From Phoronis australis (lineage: Eukaryota > Phoronida > Phoronidae), in contig NMRA01000320.1 of NCBI GenBank assembly GCA_002633005.1, forward strand, positions 291,640 through 355,639: a stretch of DNA of 64,000 bases, in the 5' to 3' direction. Positions 35,824 through 47,608 of this stretch are shown piece by piece (position 1 is the first letter of the stretch; every line of letters begins with the position of its first letter). The position numbers were made by a program, and so were the translations under genes. Under the pieces are notes generated by a model. It did not search any database and had not been told where the DNA came from. It was given only the letters and a program-made list of their open reading frames with translations.

Positions 35824-36181
35824 TCAAGTAGCGTTTTTTGTATTGTCGGAATAAGAAATTTTAGTGTGAAATTTCGGGTCACAAGGGATACCTGTTTGAG
35901 CCGAGGCAACACAAANNNNNNNNNNNNNNNNNNNNNNNNNNNNNNNNNNNNNNNNNNNNNNNNNNNNNNNNNNNNNNNNNNNNNNNNNNNNNNNNNNNNN
36001 NNNNNNNNNNNNNNNNNNNNNNNNNNNNNNNNNNNNNNNNNNNNNNNNNNNNNNNNNNNNNNNNNNNNNNNNNNNNNNNNNNNNNNNNNNNNNNNNNNNN
36101 NNNNNNNNNNNNNNNNNNNNNNNNNNNNNNNNNNNNNNNNNNNNNNNNNNNNNNNNNNNNNNNNNNNNNNNNNNNNNNNNN

Positions 36182-36278
36182 GCCAAGGCTTGGGTAACCC
36201 GGCGATGGTATGCGATGACCATCCCTTTAGAAGACGCCTTTTTCGAAGAGTTTGAGCAACCAGGTGCCATACAAAAAG
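36182..36278 (-). pseudogene. THAP-domain fragment at the edge of an assembly gap
   Basis: From an ATG at 36278 the minus strand reads MPFCMAPGCSNSSKK, the first Cys pair of a THAP (C2CH) domain. It then gives VIAYHR, after which a frame change is needed to recover LPKPW, just before the 266-base gap 35916-36181. The domain's second Cys and His are not visible. It may be the first exon of a real gene with the rest hidden in the gap, or a decayed copy. Confidence 0.5.
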
Positions 36279-36399
36279 GCATAGCGAACCTTTTACAGCA
36301 CTGTGGCAAACAATAAAAAAATAAGGACGATTGATACAATGATAAATTACGATGTAAACTCTTCAAATATGACATAAGCAATGAATGTGCAAAGCAGCC

Positions 36400-37070
36400 G
36401 ATACCCCGCCGTTCACGTCACTGACACATCAGCCAATCAGCGATGGCTTTCAGAATTCAGTGTTTTGACCATGAATACGAATTGGCTTTTGTTTGGCACG
36501 CAAGTCAGGCAAATGTGAGTTTTATTTGTATGTTAGAACCGATTAACTGCAACATTATTTTGACTACAGTCCCCTTTTAAGACTTATTTGTGCAATGGAT
36601 TGTGGAGATGAAACTGCAGTAAAATAATTTTTTAATGTTTATTGTGAAATTGTCACAGAAAGTGCCAACAGGCATATATAAAGAAATATAAAAACTATAC
36701 ACAAATACATGAATAAAATGTTAGGGTAACAATGAAATGGATAAATAAATCATTTTCATTCGAAATAAATTATTTCACATGTATACAATTTATCTATTCA
36801 CACAAAGAGTTTACTCACACACACGGACTCACACAGAGATTTAATATTAAAAAGGAATTTTGGAAACTATTTCGAATAAAACCTTATTTTCATTTAGGTC
36901 GAGCTCAATCTCTACTCGGTTGGCGACTAATACACTTTGTGTTGGCTTACGTTGTAAATGATCCTCAGTCTGTCGTCGGTGAAGCCCGCTGTAAGCATCA
37001 CAAACCGATCGTCTGCACCAAAACTTTGAATATTTCCAAAATGGAGCGAAAGTACGATGTCAAAGGTGTC
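36400..37070. other. No gene recognised
   Basis: AT-rich sequence left of the foldback element. An open frame at 36732-37100 runs into the element's inverted terminus and shows no motif. Confidence 0.35.
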
Positions 37071-40000
37071 GCAGACCAAGTAGGCTACCCGACCAAGTGA
37101 GCTTGGTCGGCTTACACGGTCGGACCTCGCAGACCAAGTAGATACCTCCGAATATGTGGCAATGTACCGTTGATGTCCGAATGTTTACCATTGTGTTAAT
37201 AATATGAACGGTTATATCAAATACGGTTTTTCGAAATTAGATTTCATTTTTATGAGCATGTTATCATTAGGACCTCGTGTCTCTAGTGGCGCCAAAATAA
37301 TTCTGGCCAACAAAAATTTTCATTTTAATGTTTTGAACAAGGAAATAGAGTAAGCAACTGTTTGAGTCACGGGCAGGCGGGATACGAGCACCCATGATAA
37401 TACACCACGAATCAAACATTTAGATTCCACATCATCTTTTCATCTGCTTTTTCACATTTTCGATGTCTATAACCGTTTTTCGTGCTTTTCATTGTTAGAA
37501 AACCATTACGGAACTTGGCTCGACTGACACCGACCCCTGGCCTTAGCAAGATATTTTTGAAAATCGAGTGGCAAAATTTTTGCCTATAATTGTAATTAGT
37601 GATCGTTAATAACTTCACACATTCCACAGAACACTCAGACACTATTTGCTGTCAAAAAACATTACTTTGTCCTCCAATTTTAATTCGACAGTAACTTGAA
37701 GGCTTCTCGGCTGATGACAACATACTTGACGTCAAGTTAAACGCAATCAATTTCATTTGGCCCAGCTCCTCCAAAAGAAATGATTACCCCTTCTACATAT
37801 CTCTAGAAAGTTGTCAAGCAATTTTTACGACTCGTGATACATTGTAGTTTTGCTTGCAGTTTTACTTGGTCCGGTCTTACCTGTGCCGGACCGAGTGCCA
37901 ATGACGTCATCAAACTCATACGCAGAATCGATCTGAATCTTTCATAAAGCCTTTCACTTTTTCTTCAAAGACCGCTTTTCCTGTTCACATTTTTGATGTC
38001 TACAATCCTTTTTCGTGCTTTTCACCTTACAAAAACAATTATCAAATCTTCAGTTGTATCCCGTCCGCTTGGCTATGGAACTGAACCGTGACCACATATT
38101 AGGCCGGTGTTGCGCCGCCGGGACCCCAATTCATTGAGGCTATACATTTTGGTCTATATTTGTAATGATTGATTGTTGACAAATTCATGCTGATACCCCA
38201 GGATACAGTCCGATTTTTTATGAAATTTCTTTTAAGTTTTACTAATTGTGATCGCTACCACTGACGGCTCCAAGCCCAGCCTGAGACCGCAGCATAGGCT
38301 ACTTAGCGGCAATGAAAAGTAATTAATTTCGTTTGACATGTACCCAGCAGCTCCAACAAAACCTTTGACTCTTCTACGCGTTTCTAGAAAGTTATCAACC
38401 GATTTTCACTGCTCAATACAATTTAGGTTTGCTTGCAGGTTTACTTGGTCTGGTCCCAGTGTCAACCGGCGCCCGGACCGAGTGCGCTGTGACGTCATCA
38501 TCAATCTCGGAGGTTGTTTACTAGGAGCCTATAGCTGTCGAAACGAGATAATTGCAGGCAATGAAAAGGAATTCATTTGATATGTACTCAGTAGCTACAA
38601 AAATTATCACATCTTCTACGTGTCTCCCCGAAGGTATTAACCAATTTTACGGCTCAATACACTGTAGTTTCCTTGAAGGTGACAAGACGACCGGACCAGG
38701 TAAACCTGTAAGCAAAACTACAGTGTATTGAAAAGTAAAAATTGGCTGGCAACTTTCTAGACACAAGTAGAAGGTTTTTTTGGACCTGCTGAGTACAAAT
38801 CAAATTAATTACTTTTCATGGACATCAATTTTGTCGTCAGTGGACCTCACGGTCAGCCAAAGTAAAACTTAAACGAATTTAGATTTATGTTTTCTGAACT
38901 TCAAATAGAGTGGGAATGTATTATGTGGAATCAGCATGAACTTGTCAACTATCACTAATTACAATTATAGACTGAAAATTTTCAAAACGTACGTCGAAAG
39001 ACCGTTGTCTTAGGAGTGGTCAAGGCGGTGCCAAGTGATACTCGTGGTGTCAAGCCAAGTGAACGATACAAAAAAAGTAATGGTTTTGTTCAGTAAACAG
39101 CATGATCAACTATTTTAGACATGGACAATGCGAATAGAAAAAGCGGTGTTTGAAGGAAAAGTGAAATAACTAACGAAATATTCCGATTCGTCGAGTTTGA
39201 TGACGTCACAGCGCACTCGGTCCGGCAAGCGACGAGACCGGACCAAGTAAACCTGCAAGGATTCAGTACACTGTATTGAGTCGTAAAAATGGTTAATAAG
39301 TTTGTAGAGACACGTAGAAGGGGTAATGGCTTTGTTAGAGCTCCTGGGTACATGTCAAACGAAATAAATGAACTTTCCATTGGCGTTAAGTACACGTATT
39401 CAGTTGTGTCCGGACCTTTTGTAGCCAGACTAAGTGCAATTTAAAAAGAAACTTCATGCTTTAGTGCGACGCAAGTAGGGTATGACTATCCTAGGGTTCG
39501 CCTTGAAGTTGTCAACGATCAATCATAAATATAGACGAAAATTTTGACATTGTGAATTTGTTAAACGTACGTCGATAGACCGATGTCTGAGAGTTGGCAC
39601 CCACGGCAGCACAAAGTGAACGAGTACAAGAAAGGTATTGTTTATGAACCGTGAAAGGCACGGAAAACGACTGTAAACGTTAAAAATGTGAACATGAAAA
39701 GCGACATTTGAAGAAAAATTGAAAAAAAATATGAAATACTAGGCAAGTTTGATGACGTCATAGCGCTCTCGGTCCAGCCGGCCGTTCCCGCACTAGACAG
39801 GACCAAGTAAACCTGCAAGGAAAACTACAGTGTATTGAGCGCAAAAGTTGGTTAATATCTTTCTTGTGAAAAGCAGATGAAAATATTAAAGTAAGAAGTG
39901 AAATCTAAATGTTTGATTCGTGGCGTTGTGTGAGTATTGGGTGCTCAGTCCCATCCCGCCGCCTGGCTGACCGGTGACCATTGCAGTTGCTTACGGGTAC

Positions 40001-40246
40001 TCTATTTCCTGTTCAAAAGATTAAAATAAAGATTTTTGTCGGTCAGAGTTATTTTGGCGTCATAAAAATGAAATATTATTTCAAAAAAAAAAACGTATTT
40101 GGTGGAACGCTCATATTATAACACCATGGCAAACATTCAGGTATCAACGGTACCTTGCAACTCGGTCGGAGGTATCTACTTGGTCTGCGAGGTCCGACCG
40201 TGTAAGCCAACCAAGTTAACTTGGTCGGGTGGCCTACTTGGTCTGC
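37071..40246. mobile_element. 3.2-kb foldback-type element made of inverted and tandem units
   Basis: The termini are near-identical inverted sequences starting GCAGACCAAGTAGGC (37071) and ending GCCTACTTGGTCTGC (40246). They extend inward for hundreds of bases. The whole element is roughly palindromic about 38690. Each half holds about three copies of a ~190-bp unit (TAGAAAGTT-x-TCAACC, CTGTAGTTTTGCTTGCAG, GTTTACTTGGTCCGG, TGACGTCATCAA). The units are in plus orientation in the left half and minus in the right. No transposase was seen. Foldback elements with long, internally repetitive inverted termini are known in several animals; the family is not identified. Confidence 0.8.
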
Positions 40247-40383
40247 AACCATAGATTATAATCTATGGTTCAACCAAGGAGTGTAGTAGTATAGGAGAGT
40301 TCACTTGTGGGTTCGCTGTTACCGCTACTACTAGCGCCGCCAAGTGGTGAACAAGCTACGGTCAACCAGGAAGCGCCAAAACA

Positions 40384-40481
40384 ATGGGGAAAGGCGCATT
40401 TTGTAGCGCTATAAATTGCTCCAATTCTTCGATGAAAAACCCTGGACTATCATTTTTTACGTTTCCCAAAGACCCAAAAAG
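40384..40481 (+). CDS. THAP gene exon 1
   Basis: Encodes the first Cys pair and the TFPKDPK motif. Donor AAG|GTAAGG. Confidence 0.8.
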
Positions 40482-42675
40482 GTAAGGATTATTTGTTATT
40501 CAATGATACGGTACCGATTGTCTTTAATTTTGTGTTTTCTTCAGGAAGACAAGTCGACCAGTCCAAGTGCCGCTGTCGTCTGCAGTGTAGGTTTCTACGC
40601 GGCAGATCTGCGTTCACGGTCTTATCGTTGGCTTGTTTGAATATTTTCCGTCCAGGTATTCCAAATCAAAATTACAAATTTAAATAGCCCTAACGGTGGC
40701 ACTGATGATTTTAGAGAAACATGACCCGTAGGCTTGTCCCAGCCGGCCACACAGGCGTCCTGGCTGAGGCTGATCGCGTTCCTACTACCCTAGCCTAGGC
40801 AATGGCAATATACTACTTATAATACTAGTATAGGCTATGTAGTGTATTGGGGACGATCAGCTGAGGACGTCTGTGGTCCCAGCTTGGCCAGGGGTATGAC
40901 CAAGGCCACAGTCACATGAACTAATGATGTGGGGTTCGGCCCTGACTCCTTGGATCGACGTTTGGGTATTATTTTTTATTTGACACCAATACCGTTTCAT
41001 CTCTACAGCATAACACAGGTACATTACAACAGGACTAGTGTGGTGTTAGGTTACCATCTTCTTAGCCTTGGCACTAAATGATATATATTTTGACGATTAT
41101 CTTCATACAGCTCAGTAGCTGGCTGGCTTACTATCTTCTACGAGCCTGGCTGGTGACTGAGTTCCGTGAGAATGAGGTATGCTCCTGAGTTTCTCATTCA
41201 TTTCTGTTAGGTGCAGGCGCTGGGTTATTAATGTCAGACGAGCGGACCTCATGAGTAAACAGGCAAGCTACTTGTCAAAGAATTGCAAGCTCTGCTGTCA
41301 TCACTTTGAGGAATCAATGTTTATGAATGCTAGAACAAAAAACAAGCTGGTATGGGATGCAGTGCCAACTATATTTGATGTTCCAAATCCCCCAAAACTG
41401 AAGATGTCAAAAAGGTCTCCTCCCACACCACGTGCCCCCCCAACATTGACTTCATGTAGTCCGGCTCACCCTGAGACATCTGGGGTTGAATCTCCTGACT
41501 GTGTCTGTATTGACAGTTTTGTTGAGGGAGAAACCAGTTCAGGTGGTAAGTTACTATTGTTATGAGTTGTTGATAAAGAGCACATGAGAAACAACCGTTG
41601 TGATCAAATGAGTAGACTACTTTAAATTTATATCAGTAATTGACATCTCTTTAACTTTCACTTGATAGTAGTGATTGTCTTATTCACACAGTCATTATTT
41701 TGGACTCATTTGCTCTAGAAAACAAAATACATAAAATGAAGAAGAAAATGAAGCAGATGAAGATGCAGGTGTTTATTGATCGTTTGATACTATTGAAGTT
41801 GTGTTGTTTTTTGCCTGTTGGTATGTTTAACTAGAAAAGCATAAGCCTGCTCTTTATATAATCTCCCTGCTTGCATGTTCCATCACCTGACCAGTAATCA
41901 TCTGAGCCCCTCAAACTACACAGCGCATTCATCAAGAGGCTTAATTGTCTTCTGAGTCTGCATTCTCTCTGAGCAAATACAGTGACCCAAAACAAATTGA
42001 GTTTCAGTATGAAGCACTTTTGGCAGGGCCCTACATGTTACAACAGCCTTTTCTATAGTTGCACATATAATTTCAGAGGATAAGGGGTGTCTAAGATAGC
42101 TATAGTCAGATTTGTATTTTGTACGTTGGTAATATCAAAAATGCTCGCTGTCTTGTGATTGTAAGGGGCTTAATCTTTTTTCTTTTGTTTTGTTTTGTTT
42201 TTGGTTTTGATTGGTAATTGTAATTGAATAGCACTTTCATGGGTGAATTGTGGTTATGAGGTTATGTATACCGTACAAATCATAAAGAGTAAGAAAATGC
42301 ATTAGAACAGGATATTTCCACTCAAACATGAGTGGTAATGCAAGTGAGTAGTGTAAATACACTACAATTCTATCATTGCTGTAAAATGACGCATTTGCAT
42401 TGTTTCTCATTTGTTTTTTAGCATATGCTATGCTGTGAAAACCATAATGTTTTGTCACCTTACTTAAGTACATTGAGACTTCCATTTATTTCCATGTGCA
42501 TTTTGCGTTTGTAATTTTTAACGTGTTTTAGATCAAGCGATTGAAGCACAAGCTAGAAATGGCTACAATGCAAAAGTCTGTAAAAAAGGCTAGGAAAGTT
42601 ATGTGTTATAAAGATAGAGTCAGTGAAATTCAAGAAAAACTTTCAGGTTTNTCACTCACCGGTAAATTCTTGTGA
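40384..42675 (+). CDS. THAP-domain zinc-finger protein with coiled coil, four exons
   Basis: Exons are 40384-40481, 41211-41545, 41692-41768 and 42532-42675. All introns are GT/AG, and the phases (2, 1, 0) match at each join. Exons 1 and 2 together make a complete THAP C2CH domain: CSAINC, then FFTFPKDPKR|CRRWV with the conserved FP and W, then LCCHHFE and FMNA, ending in a VPTIF motif. A Ser/Pro-rich linker follows, then a Lys-rich heptad region (LENKIHKMKKKMKQMKMQIKR) across exons 3 and 4, consistent with a dimerising coiled coil. THAP domains bind DNA sequence-specifically. The ATG follows CCAAAACA, and the stop is TGA at 42673-42675. One unknown base (42651) lies in the last exon. A further 3' exon cannot be ruled out. 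Confidence 0.8.
41211..41545 (+). CDS. THAP gene exon 2
   Basis: Acceptor TTTCTGTTAG. Encodes the conserved Trp, the LCCHHFE Cys/His pair, and a Pro/Ser-rich linker. Donor GGTG|GTAAGT. Confidence 0.85.
41692..41768 (+). CDS. THAP gene exon 3
   Basis: Acceptor TTCACACAG, donor CAG|GTGTTT, 77 bp. Encodes the first half of the Lys-rich coiled coil. Phases agree with both neighbours. Confidence 0.75.
42532..42675 (+). CDS. THAP gene exon 4
   Basis: Acceptor GTGTTTTAG. Continues the coiled coil (IKRLKHKLEMA) and ends at TGA. Confidence 0.7.
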   Translation: MKRLKHKLEMATMQKSVKKARKVMCYKDRVSEIQEKLSGXSLTGKFL

Positions 42676-44976
42676 CTTTCAGTAGGGGTCAAACTTTCAG
42701 CTGTTAAATGGCCGTTACTGAACCGATTTTAATGATATTTATATCAAACTGTTTGCTACAAAATTCTGCTTTCAACCCTGAGTGTACACTTTTTATTTTT
42801 TTTGACAAAAATATGAGAAAATGTACTTTTTTTAATTTACTGCCTCGCCACTCTCTCACCTGGAAAAATCCTGAAAGTGTACACTCAATGTCATAATCAC
42901 TTATCATGTCTTAATCCATTCCTGATCAAATTTTTTCACTTCATCTCTCCATTTCCATTTAGGAACACTTCTAAAAAGATAACTTCAGTCATTTTTCAAG
43001 AACCATGTTGACCTTTCCAGGGTTCAACCTAAACTCGAACTAGCTGTTAGTGTTGTCAAATTGCGAACAAGATTTTTCAATTTCCATGGTGGAGTGAATC
43101 TGTACATCGCAAGTCGCACAAAGCGACGTGAGACAACAATCGATAGACGGATAATGTAGTCTGTACGACTACGAGTTACGTCAGTAACGAGTACGAGTTT
43201 ACTTTGGATACATGTATACGAAGTACTAAGTGCTCTAGATATATCCGTTATGTATGTAGGCTGTGTTTCCATTGTATTGCTGTTTGTGGCCGAGCATAGT
43301 CTCAAACAATGACAAAGTCAGCCAGTCCTTTGCAAACTCGGAAATCACTTTCAGTCTTTAATTAGTCTTAATTTGTATGTTATTTTGCTAGATCGTAATC
43401 TAAACCGTTAATTCATTTGGTGGGACACAAGAATTAGGCCTACTGAAAAAATACTTATGGGTTGAATGGTAGTCGACTTGGCTTAGGTACTGCAAACGGA
43501 CTGGAAAGCCACCGATCAAATTATGAAACATGTCGCTTCGAATCCAAGTCAACTAGTACCCAAGTGAACTCGCACCCAAAACAAATTTCATTTAAGTGTT
43601 TCTAAAATTTGGCAATTTCTTGCATGATTAAATCAATCACAAATTTATTTAAAATGACGCGATGTTACCTGCTATTTAGTCAGCGAAAATGATTATTAAT
43701 CAGCTAATAGTAATAATCAGTAATAACACGGGGTACGTGTTGACTTAAGTTGGCTTGGGTTCTAATTGATTGGAAGCTCAAGTTATTTCTTCATAACGTG
43801 TTCATATATAAATCTTCAGTTTGCGGCAGCCTTTACGTCAGGGTTAATCTACAAGTTCAAATTTCTTGCATAAAATAAGACCACTTTTATGATGTGTGCT
43901 TTGATTGACCTGGGCTTGAGTTTTTTATGTAAATTGATGGTCATGTTGAAAACTACTTAAGCTTGATAAATAACATCGTTTATTTTAAGTTTGAACGTGA
44001 CAATTTTTAACTGCTCAGGTAGTGCTCAATGGGCTTCCTTCGATACAGTTTGGACATAAGTTTGCGATTTTAATTTGTGCATAATTTAGTTATGAATGTG
44101 TCTACTAGTAGCCTTGAATAAAAAGTGTTAAATTTTCCAATTTCTTGCCATCTGAGTTCTCAGATTGTCTAGGACATCATATGGTCTTTGTAGTAAACAG
44201 TGATCCATAAATGTTTTCATGTGGCTTCTTAAAAGACACCAAAAGGTAACACCCCTTTGCTTCTGTTTTAATTATGTGTCATGCTGAGGACACACCTGGT
44301 CTAAGTTAAACCCTGTCTATTGAGGTGAGGTATTAAGCCTGGAGCTAACAGCTGCTGCAGATAATCTGTTCAAATCATCCTGTCTAATCTCCAAAAGCCT
44401 GGTGAGGTAGTAGGTGTATAGTTAACAATAGATAGTTGGTTCAGATCATGCTGATTAATCTCTAAGATCCTGGTAAGGCAGTAAAAATGTAACTATGAAA
44501 CTTTCACAGCAAACGCCTGGCGAAAGTCATTATCAGTCTATGCAGCAAAATTCTGGTGAAGTATATAACTCTTTACGACATCACGTACCCTACTCTGTTG
44601 TGTTGTTATACCTGTAATTACAGGTAGTGGTTTCATTGAGTTGGGATCTTGACACTGTTGTCATTTGACACCTTTAATGTGTGACACTTTTGATGATGAA
44701 AGTCATTGATTTAAGTTGACTACGTCAGCAACCAGATGTTACACTCTTTCAATTCTTTTACATAGTGAAAAACATAAACAGTTTTTGCAGCTCGTGGTTT
44801 CAACTCCAGACCATTTTTTAATTACATTAGTAATTATTTCACCGTATTCTACAAACTTTAAGTGACTTGTTTTAACAAGATTAAAATCTCTATATGTAAT
44901 AAACGATCTCTGTCTATTTGTTAAATTTGTTTCTGTTTTTGCTCTCCAGATGCATTGGTAATCAATGTAATCATCA
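42676..44976. other. No gene recognised; short degenerate tandem repeat at 44320-44600
   Basis: Two to three loose ~75-bp units (AGATAATCTGTTCAAATCAT and relatives, ending CTGGTGAGG/CTGGTAAGG) lie at 44350-44500. Nothing else distinctive was seen. Confidence 0.4.
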
Positions 44977-46080
44977 TTGAATTCTTTTTCTGCAGATGAA
45001 GGCGTCTTGAAGTATTGGTTAAGAAAAAAAAATGGTGAGATGGTGCTGAAATTGGTTGTGATGGATGACGCTGGGAAACGCCAAGTGTTCGATGATGTGC
45101 ATGTGAACGGAGGTCACATGGATTTGAAAAACACAGAATTTAAGATAAGTGAAAGTTTTTATTGGTTAGGGATCAGAGCAGATGTTGAAAGGTGGATTGA
45201 ATAGTGCGACAGATGTCAGAAAGAGGCAAACGTTCTTACTGTTCCCCCCGAGTTAAAGCCAATCATAACAACTGAAACGTTTGAAACTCTTGGGATTGAT
45301 CGTATTGGTCCCCTGGTGACCACAAAAGATGTTAACCATCACTGACCTCTATTCAAAGTTTGTCTTTATCTTTGCAATACCTGATAAGTCTGCTGTTCAT
45401 ATATGTAGGCATTTATCCTCTGTGTTTAGTTTGTTTGGGCCACCTAAAACATTATAACTGATCAGGGAAGAGAGTTCTGTAATGATCTGAATTCAACTTT
45501 GTTTACTTTGTTTGGGGTGAAGCATTTTGTTACACTTCCTTATCACCCGCAAACCAATGGGCAAGATGAGCGTACAAAACAAACAGTAAAGCACATTCTG
45601 CTCAAGAGTGCATCAGACCACAAAGAAGACTGGGATCAATACATTAATACTGCGCAATTTGCCATCAATACCTCTCGCCAGAATACCACCAAGTTTAGTC
45701 CCTTTTACTTAATGTTCTTGCGTGAACCGCGTCACTTTTCAAACGTTGCTCTTCTTGAAAAGTACAGAGGCTCTGGACCTCAATGCACTGACCTACCGGT
45801 TCCGGAAAATGTCATTAGTGAAAGTGAGGTCAATGCTAGAGTTGAGCACATGAACTCCATTAAGGAAATTGTTGACGTCAATGTGGAAAAGGCTAAGTCA
45901 AAACAAAAACAGCAGTATGACTCCAAAATCAAGTCAAAAGCCAAGTCCTTAAAATAGGCCGCAAAGGCAATAAATTAGATGACAATAATACTGGCCCCTA
46001 TACAATTTCTGAACTTACAGACTCCTTCGCTTCAGTCAACCACCTGGATGAATGTCCGCACAAGAAGGTTGCTTGAGTGC
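44977..46080 (+). pseudogene. Broken Gypsy/Ginger-type integrase (DDE)
   Basis: The order is: an H2C2 zinc-binding segment (HVNGGHM...CDRCQ) broken by TAG at 45202-45204; the first catalytic Asp in GIDRIGPL (45298-45300); the second in TDQGREF (45460-45462); the Glu in NGQDERT (45568-45570); and a GPY/F-like TGPYTI (about 45990). At least two frameshifts lie between 45320 and 45460, and the C-terminal part needs another. No RT or RNase H lies upstream in the window. This fits Ginger-type DNA transposons, which use a Gypsy-like integrase, at least as well as a Ty3/Gypsy fragment. An acceptor TTTTTCTGCAG at about 44994 suggests the coding part was spliced to an earlier exon. Confidence 0.8.
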
Positions 46081-46220
46081 AGCTCCTGCCGTACCTAAGG
46101 CCATCATCTCCTAAGCAGTCGGCGAAAAAAGCTGATCCACTTGGCAGCATTTCATCGACACCATCAGCTACCTCTCAGACCCCCATTAACATCTCCACAA
46201 TTTCGGAACCCCCCAAAAAT

Positions 46221-46545
46221 CAGGTGTGGGTATGTCCAAGTTCCCTGTGGGTACGGTGGTAAATGACCCAAGTCTGACTGTCCCAAACCTCCCAAATCAT
46301 CAGGGGTGGGTATGTCCAAGTCCCCCATGGGAGTGGTGGTAAGCGACCCAAGTCTCACTGTCCCAACCCCCCCTAAATCATCAGGTGTGGGCATGTCCAA
46401 GTCCCCTGTGGGGGCAGTGGTAAGTGACCCAAGTCAGGCTGTCTGAAACCCCTCCAAATCGTCAGGTGTGGGTATGTCCAAGTCCTCCGAGGGTAAGGTG
46501 GTAAGTGACAATAGTCCAACTGTTTCAAAACCCACCAAGTTACCA
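46221..46545. repeat. 81-bp coding minisatellite
   Basis: CAGGTGTGGGTATGTCCAAG recurs at 46221, 46301, 46382 and 46463 (spacing 80, 81, 81). Read on the plus strand it gives 27-residue Ser/Pro-rich units containing SGVGMSKS and VVSDPS. It links the integrase to the protease segment. The 80-bp first step, together with an internal stop, breaks the frame. Confidence 0.85.
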
Positions 46546-46679
46546 GGGTTTTCGAAACCCTCCATGGGTACAGTGGTGGGTGGGCCAAGTCCTACTATTT
46601 CAAAACCTCAAGTTGTCTGGTGTGGCTAAATACCCCATGGGTCCTGCTAATCCATTGGTATCTCAACCCCCCAAATGTG

Positions 46680-47608
46680 GAAGTGTGGATTCACACCCGC
46701 AAGCATCTGTAGGGTGCACATCGAAAACTACATGTCCTGCACCCAAAAGAAGAAGGCTGGATCAAGGTCGCGGTAACAACGTTCCTACTGTTTCTCCGAT
46801 GGTACCAGTAAAACCTTTACCATCTTTAACATTACCGCAGAGACGCGTGATTGCAAAGTCTTTTAAAATGTCGTCTTCTGAGTGGTTAGGTGATCAGATT
46901 ATTGACCGAGCACATTCAATCTTGGCTGCTCAGTTCCCAGACATGAGCGGCTTTCAATCTTGTGTTACACTGACTGGTAAACATGAAGGTGGTTACATGC
47001 TTCTGGTTAATTCTAAGTTTGTTCAGATTCTTAATGTCAAGGGTAATCACTGGGTTACCATGAGTAATATGAAATTTAAAACAGATAGGAATTGTGTGCA
47101 GCTGTATGATAGCACGACATGTAAAAAAGTACATATTATTGTTAAACGTGTTGCAGCTGCTGCGTTGTTTGACCAAAGTAACCATAACATCACTGTTGAG
47201 GTTATGAAAATCATGCAGCAGGAAGGTGGTAACTATTGTGGGCTCTTTGCCATTGCCAATGCAATTGCGCTTTGTTTTGGTGATGACCCATCGCGTTTAT
47301 TGTGAAAGCAGAAGGAAATGCGTAGCCATCTACATAAGTGTCTCGTTAATGAAAAATTCACGATGTTTCCTAGCACTTACTCTCCATACCGACCTGATGT
47401 TTCAAATGTTAAGTTTTCATGTGATGTGCCAATTTTTTGTAGGTGTCGTATGCCATTTGATGATGATGAGGATGAGGACGATAACAGAATGGTTGGTTGC
47501 GATAGTTGCAACGGCTGGTACCATCAGGATTGTGAAGGCATGGACGAAGATCAGTGGCCGTCAGTAGAATCATCAACAACATACATCTGCCAGCAGTGCA
47601 AGTGTTAA
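46680..47608 (+). pseudogene. Ulp1-like cysteine protease plus PHD finger, C-terminal part of the integrase element
   Basis: The protease shows the Ulp1/SENP triad in order: His in GNHWVT (47048-47050), Asp in QLYDS (47108-47110) and Cys in GGNYCGLFA (47237-47239), with a Gln-rich oxyanion segment (MQQEGG) before the Cys. TGA at 47303-47305 breaks the frame, which then continues unchanged into a C4HC3 PHD finger (FCRCRMP, VGCDSCNGWYHQDC, YICQQCKC) and a natural stop at 47608. Proteins with this integrase-protease-PHD order occur in transposons of aquatic animals. Only one nonsense change separates protease and PHD here, so the decay is recent in this part. Confidence 0.8.

Noticed and set aside
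35776-36381. Long open frames crossing the second assembly gap
   Set aside because: Unknown bases make up the middle; only the THAP start at 36278 is supported.
38338-39395. Two facing open frames with similar products in the foldback element
   Set aside because: They are the same repeat unit read in opposite arms; other copies of the unit do not keep the frame.
46164-46588. Minus-strand open frames over the 81-bp minisatellite
   Set aside because: They are a repeat-driven antisense reading; the plus strand continues the integrase-protease element.
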